From NCBI GenBank assembly GCA_963813315.1, contig CAWEYO010000003.1:105573-169572 (forward strand): DNA of 64,000 nt, given 5' to 3'. The translations under genes and the position numbers were made by a program. The DNA comes from CAWEYO01 sp963813315 (GTDB lineage: Bacteria > Pseudomonadota > Alphaproteobacteria > Rhizobiales > Rhizobiaceae). This document shows, piece by piece, positions 34,099 through 43,451 of this stretch. Under the pieces are notes generated by a model. That model was not told the origin of the DNA. It saw only the letters and a list, made by a program, of their open reading frames with translations, and did no database searches. Positions within the stretch are counted from its first letter, which is position 1; each line of letters opens with the position of its first letter.

Positions 34099-36096
34099 CT
34101 AATCTGCCCGTCCCGGCAGCCTTAACTCCTGGCCGGGCACGATCCGCCCCGGATCGCCCTGCAGTTGCGGATTGAGGTTCAGGATCTCGATGTAGCGTGC
34201 GCCTTCTCCCAACTGATCGGCGGCGATTGACCACAACGATTGACCGGCCTGCACTTTGTAGGCGGCAGGAACGATGGCGACGGTGGCAGCCGGCTTCTGC
34301 AGTTCGCTTTTGTCGCCGGCCGCCGGTGCCTTCGGCTTGACTTTCGGCGTCGCTGGAGCCGGCGCCTCTTGCGCCGTCTTGCCTTCCAGCGGCGGCAGAC
34401 CTTCCGCGAGCTTCTTCTGCACGCTGGCCAGGACGCTCGCCTCCGGCTTCATGTCGCGCGCGTGGCTCCACTGGAACGTTGCCTCAAGCTTTCGGCCAAC
34501 CCGCCAGTAAGCGTCGCCCAGATGGTCGTTGAGCACTGGATCGTCCGGTTTCAACGAAACAGCCCGCTCCAGCTCGCGCACCGCATCATCGAATTTGCCG
34601 AGGCGATAATAGGCCCAGCCCAGCGAATCGACGATGTAGCCGTCACTCGGGCGCAGATCGACCGCCTTGTTGATCATTTCCAGCCCCTCATCGAGGTTCA
34701 TGTTCATGTCGACCCAGGAATAGCCTAGATAATTCATGACCTGCGGCTGATTGGGGTAAAGTTCCAGCGCCTTGCGGAAATTCGGCTCGGCCTTTGGCCA
34801 TTCCTTCAGCCGCTCGTAGGCAATGCCGCGCTGATAGAAGATGTTCCAGTTTTCGTTGGCCGGTTCGCCAAGCCGCGCCACCGCCTTGTCGTAGACATCT
34901 GCCGCGGAGCGGTATTCTTCCTTCGATGCATAAACACCGCCGAGCGCCAGATAGCCGCGCATGTCGTCGGGCGCTGCATCCAGCAGCGTCGTAAGCTGGG
35001 CGATCGCTTCGTCGTGGCGCTTCAGGTCGGCCAGGTTGAGGCCGCGCTGAAGTTCCGCCAACCGTTTCATCGGGGAGCTTGCCGGAATCCTGCCATAGAG
35101 CTGGATCGCCTCTTCCGGACGCTCCTGCTGCTCGGCCACCGATGCCAGCTGCATCAGCACGATGTCGCTGTCGTGCTTGAGGGCGAGTGCGTACTGAAGG
35201 TAGAGCCTTACGAAAGCTTCACCGCCGCCACGGTTGAGTGCGGTGGCCAGATTGAGGAAGATTTCCGTCGCGCCCTCGGTCGGGCCGTTTACGAGCGGCC
35301 TCACCGGAACCCCCTTGCCGATCTGCTCCCGAAGCTGGGCGATCGGCAGGCGGCCGGCCGAGAACTCGTCTGACTTGTCGAGAACCTTGAGCGCCTCGGC
35401 CTTTTTGCCGTCACGCTCCAGGAAGCCTGCATAGGCTTCAGCCGCGCGCAGCCATGTCTCCGGCGCGCCGCCGCCGGCTGAAATGTTGTCGATGGTGGCG
35501 GCGTAGGCCGCAGACGCTTCCTCTTTCAAGCCGGCGCCCTCGGCGATCAGCGCGCGATGGTAGGCAACGAAGATGCCGTACCAGTCCGGTCCGTCGAGCT
35601 TGTCGAGATAGGCTACCGCTTCCTTCCCATGGCCTTCTCCCGCCATGGCCCAAGCCGTCATCAGACTGGTGATAAGCTTGTCGAGGTCGGATTCGAGCAC
35701 CAGCTTCAGCCAGTTCTGAGTTGCCGCGTAGTCCTTCTTGCGGAACGTGTCGACCGCAAGGGCAAGGCGCGAAAACCGCTCCGCATCCGGCACCGCCTTG
35801 AGCTTTTCGGCAAAGGGCAACGCCTCGTCGAACCGGCCTTCTGAAATCAGCCCGAGCATCAGGCTTTGCTCGATTTGCAGGTTGTCGGGATCGAAGGAAA
35901 GCGCGCGCCTATAGTAGGCGATCGCGCCCGGAAGATCGTTATCCGCCTCAGCGACGCGTGCCGCGAGATAAGCGCCCGAAAACGACCCGATCTCAACCAG
36001 CCCGGCAGTTTCCTTCGCCACGCACGGCTGGCTGACGAGTCCAAGGCCCACGGCCATCACGCAGCCGGCGAGCCAATTCCTGTTCTTGTTCGGCAT
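34099..36096 (-). CDS. Exported tetratricopeptide-repeat protein with C-terminal LysM domain
   Basis: 665 residues. The N-terminal segment (NWLAGCVMAVGLGLVSQPCVA) is a signal peptide, with a Cys in LAGC that might instead be a lipobox. Many TPR units follow between about 40 and 545, clearest as GAIAYYRRALSFDPDNLQIE, AEPNFRKALELYPNQPQVMN and DAVRELERAVSLKPDDPVLN. A Pro/Ala/Lys-rich linker (about 565-605) leads to a LysM domain, VQAGQSLWSIAADQLGEG to the end, which should bind peptidoglycan. The start at 36096 (MPNKNRN) precedes the signal peptide. TPR proteins of this kind are common in rhizobia; the LysM tail suggests periplasmic, cell-wall attachment. Confidence 0.85.
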   Translation of the reverse strand: MPNKNRNWLAGCVMAVGLGLVSQPCVAKETAGLVEIGSFSGAYLAARVAEADNDLPGAIAYYRRALSFDPDNLQIEQSLMLGLISEGRFDEALPFAEKLKAVPDAERFSRLALAVDTFRKKDYAATQNWLKLVLESDLDKLITSLMTAWAMAGEGHGKEAVAYLDKLDGPDWYGIFVAYHRALIAEGAGLKEEASAAYAATIDNISAGGGAPETWLRAAEAYAGFLERDGKKAEALKVLDKSDEFSAGRLPIAQLREQIGKGVPVRPLVNGPTEGATEIFLNLATALNRGGGEAFVRLYLQYALALKHDSDIVLMQLASVAEQQERPEEAIQLYGRIPASSPMKRLAELQRGLNLADLKRHDEAIAQLTTLLDAAPDDMRGYLALGGVYASKEEYRSAADVYDKAVARLGEPANENWNIFYQRGIAYERLKEWPKAEPNFRKALELYPNQPQVMNYLGYSWVDMNMNLDEGLEMINKAVDLRPSDGYIVDSLGWAYYRLGKFDDAVRELERAVSLKPDDPVLNDHLGDAYWRVGRKLEATFQWSHARDMKPEASVLASVQKKLAEGLPPLEGKTAQEAPAPATPKVKPKAPAAGDKSELQKPAATVAIVPAAYKVQAGQSLWSIAADQLGEGARYIEILNLNPQLQGDPGRIVPGQELRLPGRAD

Positions 36097-36289
36097 TACT
36101 TTCCTTCCCGCCTTGACTTCCCGATCCGCCGGGCAAACCGAAGCCGGATCATGATCCGTCAAAGCATGGCCTTTTTTGGGTCGTCATTCAATTCGGCCCT
36201 CACGCAGTTGATTGTAGCCCCTAAACCGACCGGTAACTGAAAATACGCCACCGAAACCTGCATCATGTTTCGGTGGATTTTCAATCAGA

Positions 36290-37306
36290 TCAAGCGATGC
36301 GGCTGATGCAGAAATCAATCACGTCGAGCAGCGCTGCCTTCTGCGGGGTCGCCTGCAGCGGCGCCAGCGCGTCGCGCGCGATCTCGCCGAAGTGACGTGC
36401 GCGCACGATGGTGTCGGCGATCGCGCTGTGACGTCCCATCAGGCCGATCGCTTTCTGCAACGCAGCGTGTCCGGTTTCATCGTCCTCTATCGCCTTCCGC
36501 CAGAATTCGCGTTCGTCCGTCGAGCCCCGGCGGTACGCGAGGATAACCGGAAGCGTAACCTTGCCCTCGCGAAAATCGTCGCCGACATTCTTGCCGAGTT
36601 CCTTGCTCGAGCCGCCATAGTCGAGCGCATCGTCGATCAGTTGAAAGGCGAGACCAAGATTCATGCCGTAGGAGCGCAGCGCGGCGCGATCGGTCTTCGC
36701 GGCGCCGGCGATCACCGGCCCCACTTCTGCCGCGGCCGAAAACAGCGCGGCGGTCTTCGCCTTGATGACGGTAAAATACTCGTCCTCCGTCGTTTCGAGG
36801 CTCTTCGCGGCCGCGAGTTGCATCACCTCGCCCTCGGCGATGATTGATGCCGCTGTCGAAAGTATGTCGAGCGCTGCGAGCGAGCCGACATCGACCATCA
36901 TCCGAAACGCCTGGCCGAGCAGGAAATCGCCGACGAGCACGCTGGCCTGGTTGCCCCAGATCATGCGCGCCGTCTCCCTGCCGCGCCGCATGCCGCTTTC
37001 ATCGACCACATCGTCATGCAGCAGCGTTGCCGTATGCATGAACTCGACGCTGGTCGCGAGTTTCACATGCCCATCGCCGGAATAGCCGAACATCTGCGCG
37101 GCGGCGAGCGTCACCATGGGCCGCAGGCGCTTGCCGCCCGAAGAAATCAGATGGTTGGCGATCTCCGGTATCAACTCGACGTCGGACCCAGCCCTGGAAA
37201 GGATAAGCTCGTTGACGCGCGCCATGTCCGCTGCTGTCAGATCGATGAGGCCCTCGATGGACGCTGCCGCCCGCCTCCCCGGTTCGAGATTAAGAACGAC
37301 GCCCAC
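36290..37306 (-). CDS. Polyprenyl diphosphate synthase (octaprenyl type)
   Basis: 338 residues of the trans-prenyltransferase family. The first Asp-rich motif is LLHDDVVDESGMRRG (near residue 93) and the second is LAFQLIDDALDYGG (near 222); SSGGKRLRPMVTLAAAQMFG is the substrate-binding GGKRxRP motif. Chain length cannot be read exactly, but it would supply the tail for UbiA (24.9-26.0 kb). A GTG at 37306 with GGGAG upstream is the likely start, since no in-frame ATG fits. Sometimes called ispB. Confidence 0.92.
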   Translation of the reverse strand: MGVVLNLEPGRRAAASIEGLIDLTAADMARVNELILSRAGSDVELIPEIANHLISSGGKRLRPMVTLAAAQMFGYSGDGHVKLATSVEFMHTATLLHDDVVDESGMRRGRETARMIWGNQASVLVGDFLLGQAFRMMVDVGSLAALDILSTAASIIAEGEVMQLAAAKSLETTEDEYFTVIKAKTAALFSAAAEVGPVIAGAAKTDRAALRSYGMNLGLAFQLIDDALDYGGSSKELGKNVGDDFREGKVTLPVILAYRRGSTDEREFWRKAIEDDETGHAALQKAIGLMGRHSAIADTIVRARHFGEIARDALAPLQATPQKAALLDVIDFCISRIA

Positions 37307-37578
37307 GCATTTGCTCCCGGCTTTAAGATGTGCCGCCCCACATCCTTTCTCTCCTAAGCGGGATTCTAACGGTAACGCAAGGCGCGGCAAGCGGCTAATT
37401 GGCGCGGAGACTAGAGCAACGCAGGGGCAGCGGCTGGTTCCGCGCGGGCTCTCCGTTTGGAGGATGACGTTGCCGATTGCGCAGTCCCCAGGAAAAATGC
37501 AGCGTATCTCATCCCGGCGGCGCCGGGCCGGGACGGTTGTTGGGGGGAGGCTTGCGCCGCAGATCAGGTCTGAAAGTC

Positions 37579-39750
37579 ATGACACGCGCCCAACTGGTTG
37601 GCGTCATCTTCGGCTTGTCACTTTCAGCGGCGCTCACCATCGTGCGGGCGAGCGATCCGCAGCCTCTTAGACTCGCCCGCGAGGCAACATTCGACCAATA
37701 CCAACGGCTGGCTCCCCGGAAGTTCGAGCCGATGCCTGTCCGCGTGGTCGACATAGACGAGGCCTCTCTGCGTGAATTCGGTCAATGGCCATGGCCCAGG
37801 GATCGCATGGCCGCTCTGGTTCAGCGACTTTCGGAGAATGGCGCATCGGCCATCGCCTTCGATATCCTCTTCGCAGAGCCCGATCGCCTGTCTCCGCGCA
37901 ATGTTGTTCGCGACGTACCCGGATTCGATCCCTCTCTGCTTGGCAGACTGCCGGACAATGACGAAATTTTCGCCCAGTCGATCGCAGGCAAGCCCGTTGT
38001 CCTTGGTTTTGGCATCTCCACGGGCGGGCACTATCTGCCACCGGTGAAGGCTGGCATTGCCTTTACGGGAGAGAGCCCCGTGGACGCGCCTCCCCGCTTC
38101 AGGTCGGCGACACCGCTGCGACCGCAATTCGGGGCCAATGCGGCCGGCATCGGACATATCAGCCTCAACCCTGGCAGCTCGTATGCAGTCGTGCGGGCGG
38201 CGCCGTTGTTCCTGAGCGATGGCGAACAGCTCTATCCAGACCTTGCGCTTGAAGCCTTGAGGGTGGCGCAGGGCGCCTCCACCTATCTCATCGCGGGCGC
38301 CGCGGAGGCGTCGGGAATCATGACCTCCGTCAAAAACGGGGACTTCGTGATTCCGGTAACCGCAGCGGGCGAACTGTGGCTCTATGTCAGCGCCGACACG
38401 GCGGAAAGATATGTTTCAGCTAAGGACGTGCTGGCAAAGGGCGGCATGGCGGAGAATGTACGTGCCGCAATAGACGGCAGCATCATATTTGTCGGCACGT
38501 CGGCCTCCGGATTGCAGGACATTCGCGTGACCGCCCTCGGAGAAAACGTGCCCGGCGTCTCGCTGCACGCGCAAATGGTCGAGCAAATATTGTCGGGACG
38601 CTATCTTTCGCGTCCCGATTGGGCAAACGGGCTCGAGATATTGTCGATCGCAGCACTCGGCAGCCTCCTTGTGATGCTGACGATTTTCGTAAGTCCGGCG
38701 ATCGCCCTTGCCTGCGGCATTCTGATAACCGGACTGGCGCTTGTCGCCTCGTGGTTGGCCTTTTCCATCGGGGGGCTGCTCTTCGATCCCTTGGCGCCCA
38801 TTGTCATGGGCACGATCACCCATTTCGCCGCAACGTCGTTCCGCTTCCTGGTGACAGACCGGGAGCGGCGTGAAATCCGCCGTGCCTTTGGCCAGTATCT
38901 GTCGCCGTCGCTACTCTACCGCATCGAACACACGCGAAACGCGCTTCGCCTCGGAGGAGACGATCGCGAGCTGACGGTCATGTTCGTCGATGTGCGAAAC
39001 TTTACGGAGATCAGCGAGCGACTGCCGCCCACTGCTGTCGTGAGTTTTCTGAATACACTGCTTGACGCGCTCAGCCGCCACGTCACCGCCAATGAAGGCA
39101 CCTTGGACAAGTTCATCGGCAACTCCATCATGGCCTTCTGGAATGCCCCCGTCGATGTTTCCGATCACGCTGCCAAAGCCGTTCGCGCGGCATTGGCCAT
39201 GCGTGAAACCCTCGCCCGCCTCAACAGCGACGATGCATTTGGCTTCGGAGCCAAGCAGACGGTCCGCATCGGCGTCGGTATCCACACCGGCATCGCCTGC
39301 GTCGGAAACATGGGCGCCGAGAGCCGGTTCAACTATTCGGCAGTCGGTGATGCGGTGAACATCGCTTCGCGCATCGAATCCGCTTGCAAGACCGTGAGCT
39401 TCGACATCCTCGCTTCCGGCGAGACGGCACAAATGCTCGACGGCTGGGCGTTGCTTGACGCCGGATCGCTGGAGCTGCGGGGCAAGAGCGCGAGGACCCG
39501 GATTTATGCCGTGGTCGGCGACGAGCGCGTCGCGGCGTCGCCCGTATTTGACGAACTGCGTGGCCTCCATGGGCGGCTTATCGAAGCGTTGCGGTCGAGG
39601 TTGCCATCGAGCCGCAAGATCATCGGCGCCGCGAAGGTGAAGGCCGCCGGCCTGCCGGCCAGCTTGCAGGACTTCTACGGCCGAATTTCCCGCCGGCCGG
39701 ACCACTTTCTTGCCGATCCGCTAGGAGAGGACGCAGGATTTGCCGGATGA
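37579..39750 (+). CDS. CHASE2-domain adenylate/guanylate cyclase with altered metal site
   Basis: About 723 residues: an N-terminal membrane helix, a periplasmic CHASE2 sensor domain (about 25-330, with VRVVDIDEASLREFGQWPWP and GGSIIFVG-like DGSIIFVGTSASGL), three membrane helices (about 350-430) and a class III cyclase domain (about 455-640). The first metal Asp is present in MFVDVRNFTEISER (D471). The second metal Asp, normally in KFIGDxxMAFW, is Asn here (KFIGNSIMAFW, N515). IGVGIHTGIACVGNMG and NYSAVGDAVNIASRIE are intact. It could make cAMP poorly or act as a sensor. It converges on a FecR-domain gene. Confidence 0.88.
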   Translation: MTRAQLVGVIFGLSLSAALTIVRASDPQPLRLAREATFDQYQRLAPRKFEPMPVRVVDIDEASLREFGQWPWPRDRMAALVQRLSENGASAIAFDILFAEPDRLSPRNVVRDVPGFDPSLLGRLPDNDEIFAQSIAGKPVVLGFGISTGGHYLPPVKAGIAFTGESPVDAPPRFRSATPLRPQFGANAAGIGHISLNPGSSYAVVRAAPLFLSDGEQLYPDLALEALRVAQGASTYLIAGAAEASGIMTSVKNGDFVIPVTAAGELWLYVSADTAERYVSAKDVLAKGGMAENVRAAIDGSIIFVGTSASGLQDIRVTALGENVPGVSLHAQMVEQILSGRYLSRPDWANGLEILSIAALGSLLVMLTIFVSPAIALACGILITGLALVASWLAFSIGGLLFDPLAPIVMGTITHFAATSFRFLVTDRERREIRRAFGQYLSPSLLYRIEHTRNALRLGGDDRELTVMFVDVRNFTEISERLPPTAVVSFLNTLLDALSRHVTANEGTLDKFIGNSIMAFWNAPVDVSDHAAKAVRAALAMRETLARLNSDDAFGFGAKQTVRIGVGIHTGIACVGNMGAESRFNYSAVGDAVNIASRIESACKTVSFDILASGETAQMLDGWALLDAGSLELRGKSARTRIYAVVGDERVAASPVFDELRGLHGRLIEALRSRLPSSRKIIGAAKVKAAGLPASLQDFYGRISRRPDHFLADPLGEDAGFAG

Positions 39751-39863
39751 GCAAGCCCAGATCGGACCTGCGGACGCCAACAACTCACCGACCCAAACCA
39801 ATCATTGGAAGCCATCGGTGGATTTGCATGTTGACAGGACCTGACGACCCGGCTGCGGCTATT

Positions 39864-40922
39864 TTATTTCTTGTTCTTACCGTTTCCCTTGCCGTGGCCG
39901 CGGCCCTGCCCCTTTCCGGGACCGAGCGACTTGCCGGGGTTGCTGGCATCGTGTTTGCCCGGATCATTCCCATGACCGTTGTTGCCGTCATCGCTTTTTC
40001 CGGGCGCCGGTGGCGACGGCGGGTCGGGCCGAGCCGAGGGCGACCGGCTGGGTGGATCCGGCCGGGACGGGTTGGATGGCGAACTAGGCGCTGATGCTTT
40101 GCCCGGGGACGGCCGTTCGGGCGCTGCTTTGCCCGGGGACGGCCGTTCTGGCGCTGCTTTGCCAGGGGACGGCCGTTCTGGCGCCGGAGTACTCCGCTGG
40201 GGCGCCGGCTGCTTTGCTCGAGTTTCCCCTTTCTGGAGGGCAGCAGCCGTCGTAAGCCCGCAATTTGCTCCGCCCGCGCCAAAGCCTCCTGAAAGCTGCT
40301 GATTGCCGGACAGAAACGGCAAAGCCCGCGACGAGCCCAGCCTGGCTAATACGGACCGATTGACTCTGCTGGGGTCGGTGATACCGCCGCGCGGTGTGGC
40401 AACGACACAATCGCAACGCCGCCGCAGTTCCTTGCAACTGCCGCCGCTGCACATTCGGGCGGAACCTCTCAGCAAAACGATTGCCGTCGTTCCATCTGGC
40501 CTGATGGTGAAATCGAAAGCAGTTCCTCGCACGCCTATCGTGCCTGCGGGCGTCAATATCCGGTAGGCCGACGAACTCGAGTTTCCACTTATCCAGCGGA
40601 AGGTTCCCTTCGCGGCACGGATAGTAAGCTTCTTGACCGAATTCGAGTTGTCGAAAACATATTGGTCGATGACGACGGAAGAGCCCCAGCCCACCGCCAG
40701 CTTGGTGCCGTCCCGGAACACGAACTGGCCAAGTCCGGAGTTCGACGTTCTGATGCGCTCGTCCCGGTGAACCGGCGCCTTCACCACCAGCGGGCCGCTC
40801 GCCCCGGTAACGGCAGTCTTGATCAAGACTGCCTCGCCGACTTTCTCGGCAGCCATTGTCAAAACCGGACAGTTGAACGTTACGGCCAATGCGACGATTG
40901 CGGCCAGGCGCAAGGACGACAT
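39864..40922 (-). CDS. Exported FecR-domain protein with low-complexity repeat tail
   Basis: 352 residues. A signal peptide (MSSLRLAAIVALAVTFNCPV, to TMAA) precedes a FecR domain (about 45-160: ERIRTSNSGLGQFVFRDGTK, GTFRWISG, TPAGTIGVRGTAFDF). The last 130 residues are low complexity: three tandem APERPSPGKA units (30 bases each, about 40090-40190), then Pro/Ser/Asp-rich sequence and a Gly/Lys/His tail. It lacks a membrane helix typical of sigma regulators. FecR-like exported proteins often neighbour CHASE2 cyclases in proteobacteria (from memory), as here in convergent orientation, suggesting a linked periplasmic sensor role. Confidence 0.8.
   Translation of the reverse strand: MSSLRLAAIVALAVTFNCPVLTMAAEKVGEAVLIKTAVTGASGPLVVKAPVHRDERIRTSNSGLGQFVFRDGTKLAVGWGSSVVIDQYVFDNSNSVKKLTIRAAKGTFRWISGNSSSSAYRILTPAGTIGVRGTAFDFTIRPDGTTAIVLLRGSARMCSGGSCKELRRRCDCVVATPRGGITDPSRVNRSVLARLGSSRALPFLSGNQQLSGGFGAGGANCGLTTAAALQKGETRAKQPAPQRSTPAPERPSPGKAAPERPSPGKAAPERPSPGKASAPSSPSNPSRPDPPSRSPSARPDPPSPPAPGKSDDGNNGHGNDPGKHDASNPGKSLGPGKGQGRGHGKGNGKNKK
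40095..40190. repeat. Three tandem 30-bp coding repeats in the FecR gene
   Basis: The unit TTTGCCCGGGGACGGCCGTT is part of a 30-base block present three times nearly unchanged, translating to APERPSPGKA. It lies in the proline-rich tail of the FecR-domain protein. Copy number probably varies between strains. Confidence 0.85.
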
Positions 40923-41007
40923 GGCATCCTCCAGCAATGCCCTTTGGTAGCATAGTCTGGCAATTGTGTCTTATCGGTCTGCATCCCCCATTATAGGTAG
41001 GCTTGAC

Positions 41008-41154
41008 TAGGGTGTACCGGGGTTCAGGTCAGGCCGAGCCGAAAATGGCGGGTTTCGAGAACGGCACGCAGCGTACGTTCGGGTACGTGAGCCTCGGCAA
41101 GCGCAGAAGATCGCCATTTGCAGGCCGGCATCACCTGAATCCCGGTACACGCTA
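41008..41154. repeat. Palindromic intergenic repeat, family A copy 2
   Basis: About 147 bases with ends TAGGGTGTACCGGGGTTCAG and ACCTGAATCCCGGTACACGC, which are inverted repeats of each other. The interior matches copy 1 closely (AGCCGAAAATGGCG, GGCACGCAGCGTACGTTCGG, CATTTGCAGGCCGGCATCAC). Unlike the other copies it lies between divergent genes (FecR and DUF2007), not at a stop codon. Confidence 0.85.
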
Positions 41155-41234
41155 CTCCGGAGCGGACAGCGACACGTCCTGCCTGGCCTTCCCTGCCCGT
41201 TTACATCGTCTCTCCAACCTGCGAGTTTCCGGCA

Positions 41235-41459
41235 ATGATTGAGCTCATCCGCACCAATGACACAGTCCTGATTTCCTTCGTCGAGGCCCTGATGCGTGAC
41301 GCCGGCATCGAATGCCTGGTCGCCGACCAGAACATGAGCGTGCTGGACGGCTCGATCGGGGTCCTGCCACGCCGCATCCTGGTGGCTGAAGGCGACGCCG
41401 TGGAAGCCCGCAGGATCCTGGTCGACGCCGGCATCGCCCACGAGATGAAGCGCGACTGA
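41235..41459 (+). CDS. DUF2007 domain small protein
   Basis: 74 residues. MIELIRTNDTVLISFVEALM, the central GIECLVADQNMSVLDGSIG and LPRRILVAEGDAVEARRIL are the DUF2007 (putative signal-transducing protein) pattern: a small alpha-beta fold similar to regulatory subunits. It lies 10 bases before a methyltransferase gene, a common pairing in rhizobia (from memory). Function is unknown. Confidence 0.85.
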   Translation: MIELIRTNDTVLISFVEALMRDAGIECLVADQNMSVLDGSIGVLPRRILVAEGDAVEARRILVDAGIAHEMKRD

Positions 41460-41469
41460 GGCGTCCGTC

Positions 41470-42243
41470 ATGAGGTCGACGGCCAACACGATCGATGCTT
41501 TCCATCGCGGCAATTTCTGGCTGGTACAGCCGCGCGGCAAGGGCCACCGCGCCGGCACGGATGCCATGATGCTGGCGGCCGCCGTGCCCTCACATTTCGC
41601 GGGCCGGCTGGCCGACTTCGGGGCCGGCGCGGGAGCGGCCGGACTTGGCGTCGCATCACGCTGTCCTAAGGCCGAGGTTCTGCTGGTGGAACGATCGGCG
41701 GAGATGGTGGAATTTGCCGGCCAGACGCTCGCGCTCGAGCCGAACGCCCATCTGCGCGGCCGGGTCTCGGTGCTGGCCGCGGACGTCACGCTCTCCGGGA
41801 AGGCACGCGCGGCCGCCGGCCTCACCGATTCGTCCTTTGATTTCGTCATCATGAATCCACCTTTCAACACCGCGCGCGACCGTGCGACGCCTGACTCGCT
41901 GAAGCATCAGGCCCACGTCATGGAGGACAACCTTTTCGAGCGCTGGATCAGGAGCGCGGCGGCAATCGTGCGCCCGCGCGGCGGGCTCGCGCTGATCGCC
42001 AGGCCGGAATTGCTCTCAGCCGTTCTTGCTGCGCTGTCGGGCCGCTTCGGCCGTGCCGCGATCGTGCCGGTCCATGCGCGAAGCGACGCGCCGGCGATCC
42101 GCATCATTGTTCGCGCGGTTCGTGGTTCCCGAGCCGGCCTGTCGCTCATGCCGCCGCTTGTTCTCCACGACGCCTCGGGCGACCTGTTCACGGCCCGCGC
42201 CGACGCCATCAACAATGGCCGCGCCTCGTTGTTCGGCGATTGA
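41470..42243 (+). CDS. TrmN6-like adenine N6-methyltransferase
   Basis: 257 residues with a Rossmann SAM-binding fold. GTDAMMLAAAV near residue 30, the SAM loop LADFGAGAGAAGLGVASR near 48 and the catalytic VIMNPPFN near 128 match the family of tRNA1(Val) A37 N6-methyltransferases and related N6-adenine enzymes. A role on tRNA is likely but not provable here. It follows the DUF2007 gene and precedes the S49 peptidase. Confidence 0.85.
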   Translation: MRSTANTIDAFHRGNFWLVQPRGKGHRAGTDAMMLAAAVPSHFAGRLADFGAGAGAAGLGVASRCPKAEVLLVERSAEMVEFAGQTLALEPNAHLRGRVSVLAADVTLSGKARAAAGLTDSSFDFVIMNPPFNTARDRATPDSLKHQAHVMEDNLFERWIRSAAAIVRPRGGLALIARPELLSAVLAALSGRFGRAAIVPVHARSDAPAIRIIVRAVRGSRAGLSLMPPLVLHDASGDLFTARADAINNGRASLFGD

Positions 42244-42266
42244 CGTCGGCGCTCCCGGCATTGCGC

Positions 42267-43184
42267 ATGGCTAGCGAATGCTTACATGCAACGGATCGTT
42301 CCGGAGACTTCTCATTGATCCAGATTCTCGACCGCCTGTTGCCGAAGTCCATTCGCTCGGACACTGTAACGATCCCCGTCATTCGCCTGCACGGCACGAT
42401 CATGACCGGCGCCGGCCAATTCCGGCCGAGCCTTTCGCTTGCCTCGACTGCCGGGCTTATCGAAAAGGCATTCGCATATGCGGACGCGCCAGCGGTTGCG
42501 ATCTCCGTGAATTCGCCCGGCGGCTCGCCGGTCCAGTCCCGGCTGATCTACAAGCGCATCCGGGACCTTGCTTCCGAAAAAAACAGGACCGTGCTGATGT
42601 TCGTCGAGGACGTCGCAGCCTCCGGCGGCTACATGATCGCGGTGGCCGGCGACGAAATCATAGCGGACCCCTCCTCCATCGTGGGTTCGATCGGCGTTGT
42701 ATCGGCTTCGTTCGGCTTTCCCGAATTGATGAAGAAGATCGGCGTGGAGCGCCGTGTCTACACAGCCGGCAGGAACAAGGCAGTGCTGGACCCGTTCCGG
42801 CCCGAGAAGAAGGAAGACGTGGACCGTTTGAAGGCGCTGCAGCTCGAAGTCCACGAAACCTTCATCGATCTCGTCAAGGAGCGCCGCGGAACCAAGCTCG
42901 CCGACGATCCCGACCTTTTCACCGGCCTTTTCTGGACGGGCAAGCGCGGCCTTGAGCTCGGCCTTGTAGATGCGCTTGGAGACATGCGCACCGTGCTCAA
43001 GAATCGCTACGGCCCCAAGACAAAGCTCAAGCTCATCTCACCGCCGCGCGGATTGTTCGGCCGTAGGCTCGGCTTCTTTGGCTCGCGCGGCGGCTTGTCC
43101 GTGCCCGATATTGCCCACGCGGCAGCCGCCGGATTGATCGAGGCCGCCGAGGAGCGGGCGCTCTGGAGCCGCTTCGGCCTTTGA
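42267..43184 (+). CDS. S49 family serine protease (SppA-like, short form)
   Basis: About 305 residues, the short single-domain SppA type. Substrate-shaping AISVNSPGGSPVQSRLIYK and the nucleophile region VEDVAASGGYMIAVAGDEII (Ser in AASGG) are clear, with the Lys of the Ser-Lys dyad in the C-terminal half (about VYTAGRNKAVLDPF). No strong N-terminal membrane anchor is visible, so it may be cytosolic or peripheral. Start is uncertain: ATG 42267, or TTG 42315 (LIQILDRLLPKS) are possible. It may degrade signal peptide remnants. Confidence 0.85.
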   Translation: MASECLHATDRSGDFSLIQILDRLLPKSIRSDTVTIPVIRLHGTIMTGAGQFRPSLSLASTAGLIEKAFAYADAPAVAISVNSPGGSPVQSRLIYKRIRDLASEKNRTVLMFVEDVAASGGYMIAVAGDEIIADPSSIVGSIGVVSASFGFPELMKKIGVERRVYTAGRNKAVLDPFRPEKKEDVDRLKALQLEVHETFIDLVKERRGTKLADDPDLFTGLFWTGKRGLELGLVDALGDMRTVLKNRYGPKTKLKLISPPRGLFGRRLGFFGSRGGLSVPDIAHAAAAGLIEAAEERALWSRFGL

Positions 43185-43265
43185 TTGCGGAACGAAGGCG
43201 GGTATCATGCAGCTTGACGCGACTTTCCTGGCATGGTCAGCGCTCTTTCAGGGAGGAGCAGAAAG

Positions 43266-43451
43266 ATGCCGCAGCTCATTTTCTTCATTTTGGTCGGCCT
43301 CGCCGCCTGGTACGGCTACCGCCAGTTCCTCAAGGAAGCGGAGCGCGTCACGGCAAGGGTCCGCCGCGAGGAGGGCCAGGCAGCCACGGGCGCCATGGGT
43401 ACACTGGTGAAGGATCCCAAGACAGGCGAATATCGGCTTGCCAAAGACTGA
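43266..43451 (+). CDS. Hypothetical small membrane protein
   Basis: 61 residues beginning MPQLIFFILVGLAAWYGYRQ, a single N-terminal membrane helix, followed by a basic amphipathic part (KEAERVTARVRREEGQ) and a DPKTGEYRLAKD ending. GGAGGAGC lies just upstream of the ATG as a good ribosome binding site. Short proteins like this precede ispE in rhizobia (from memory). It overlaps the proposed ispE start by 14 bases. Confidence 0.65.
   Translation: MPQLIFFILVGLAAWYGYRQFLKEAERVTARVRREEGQAATGAMGTLVKDPKTGEYRLAKD

Noticed and set aside
40095..40190. Direct repeats resembling a CRISPR array
   Set aside because: The units are contiguous without spacers and are translated inside the FecR-domain gene.
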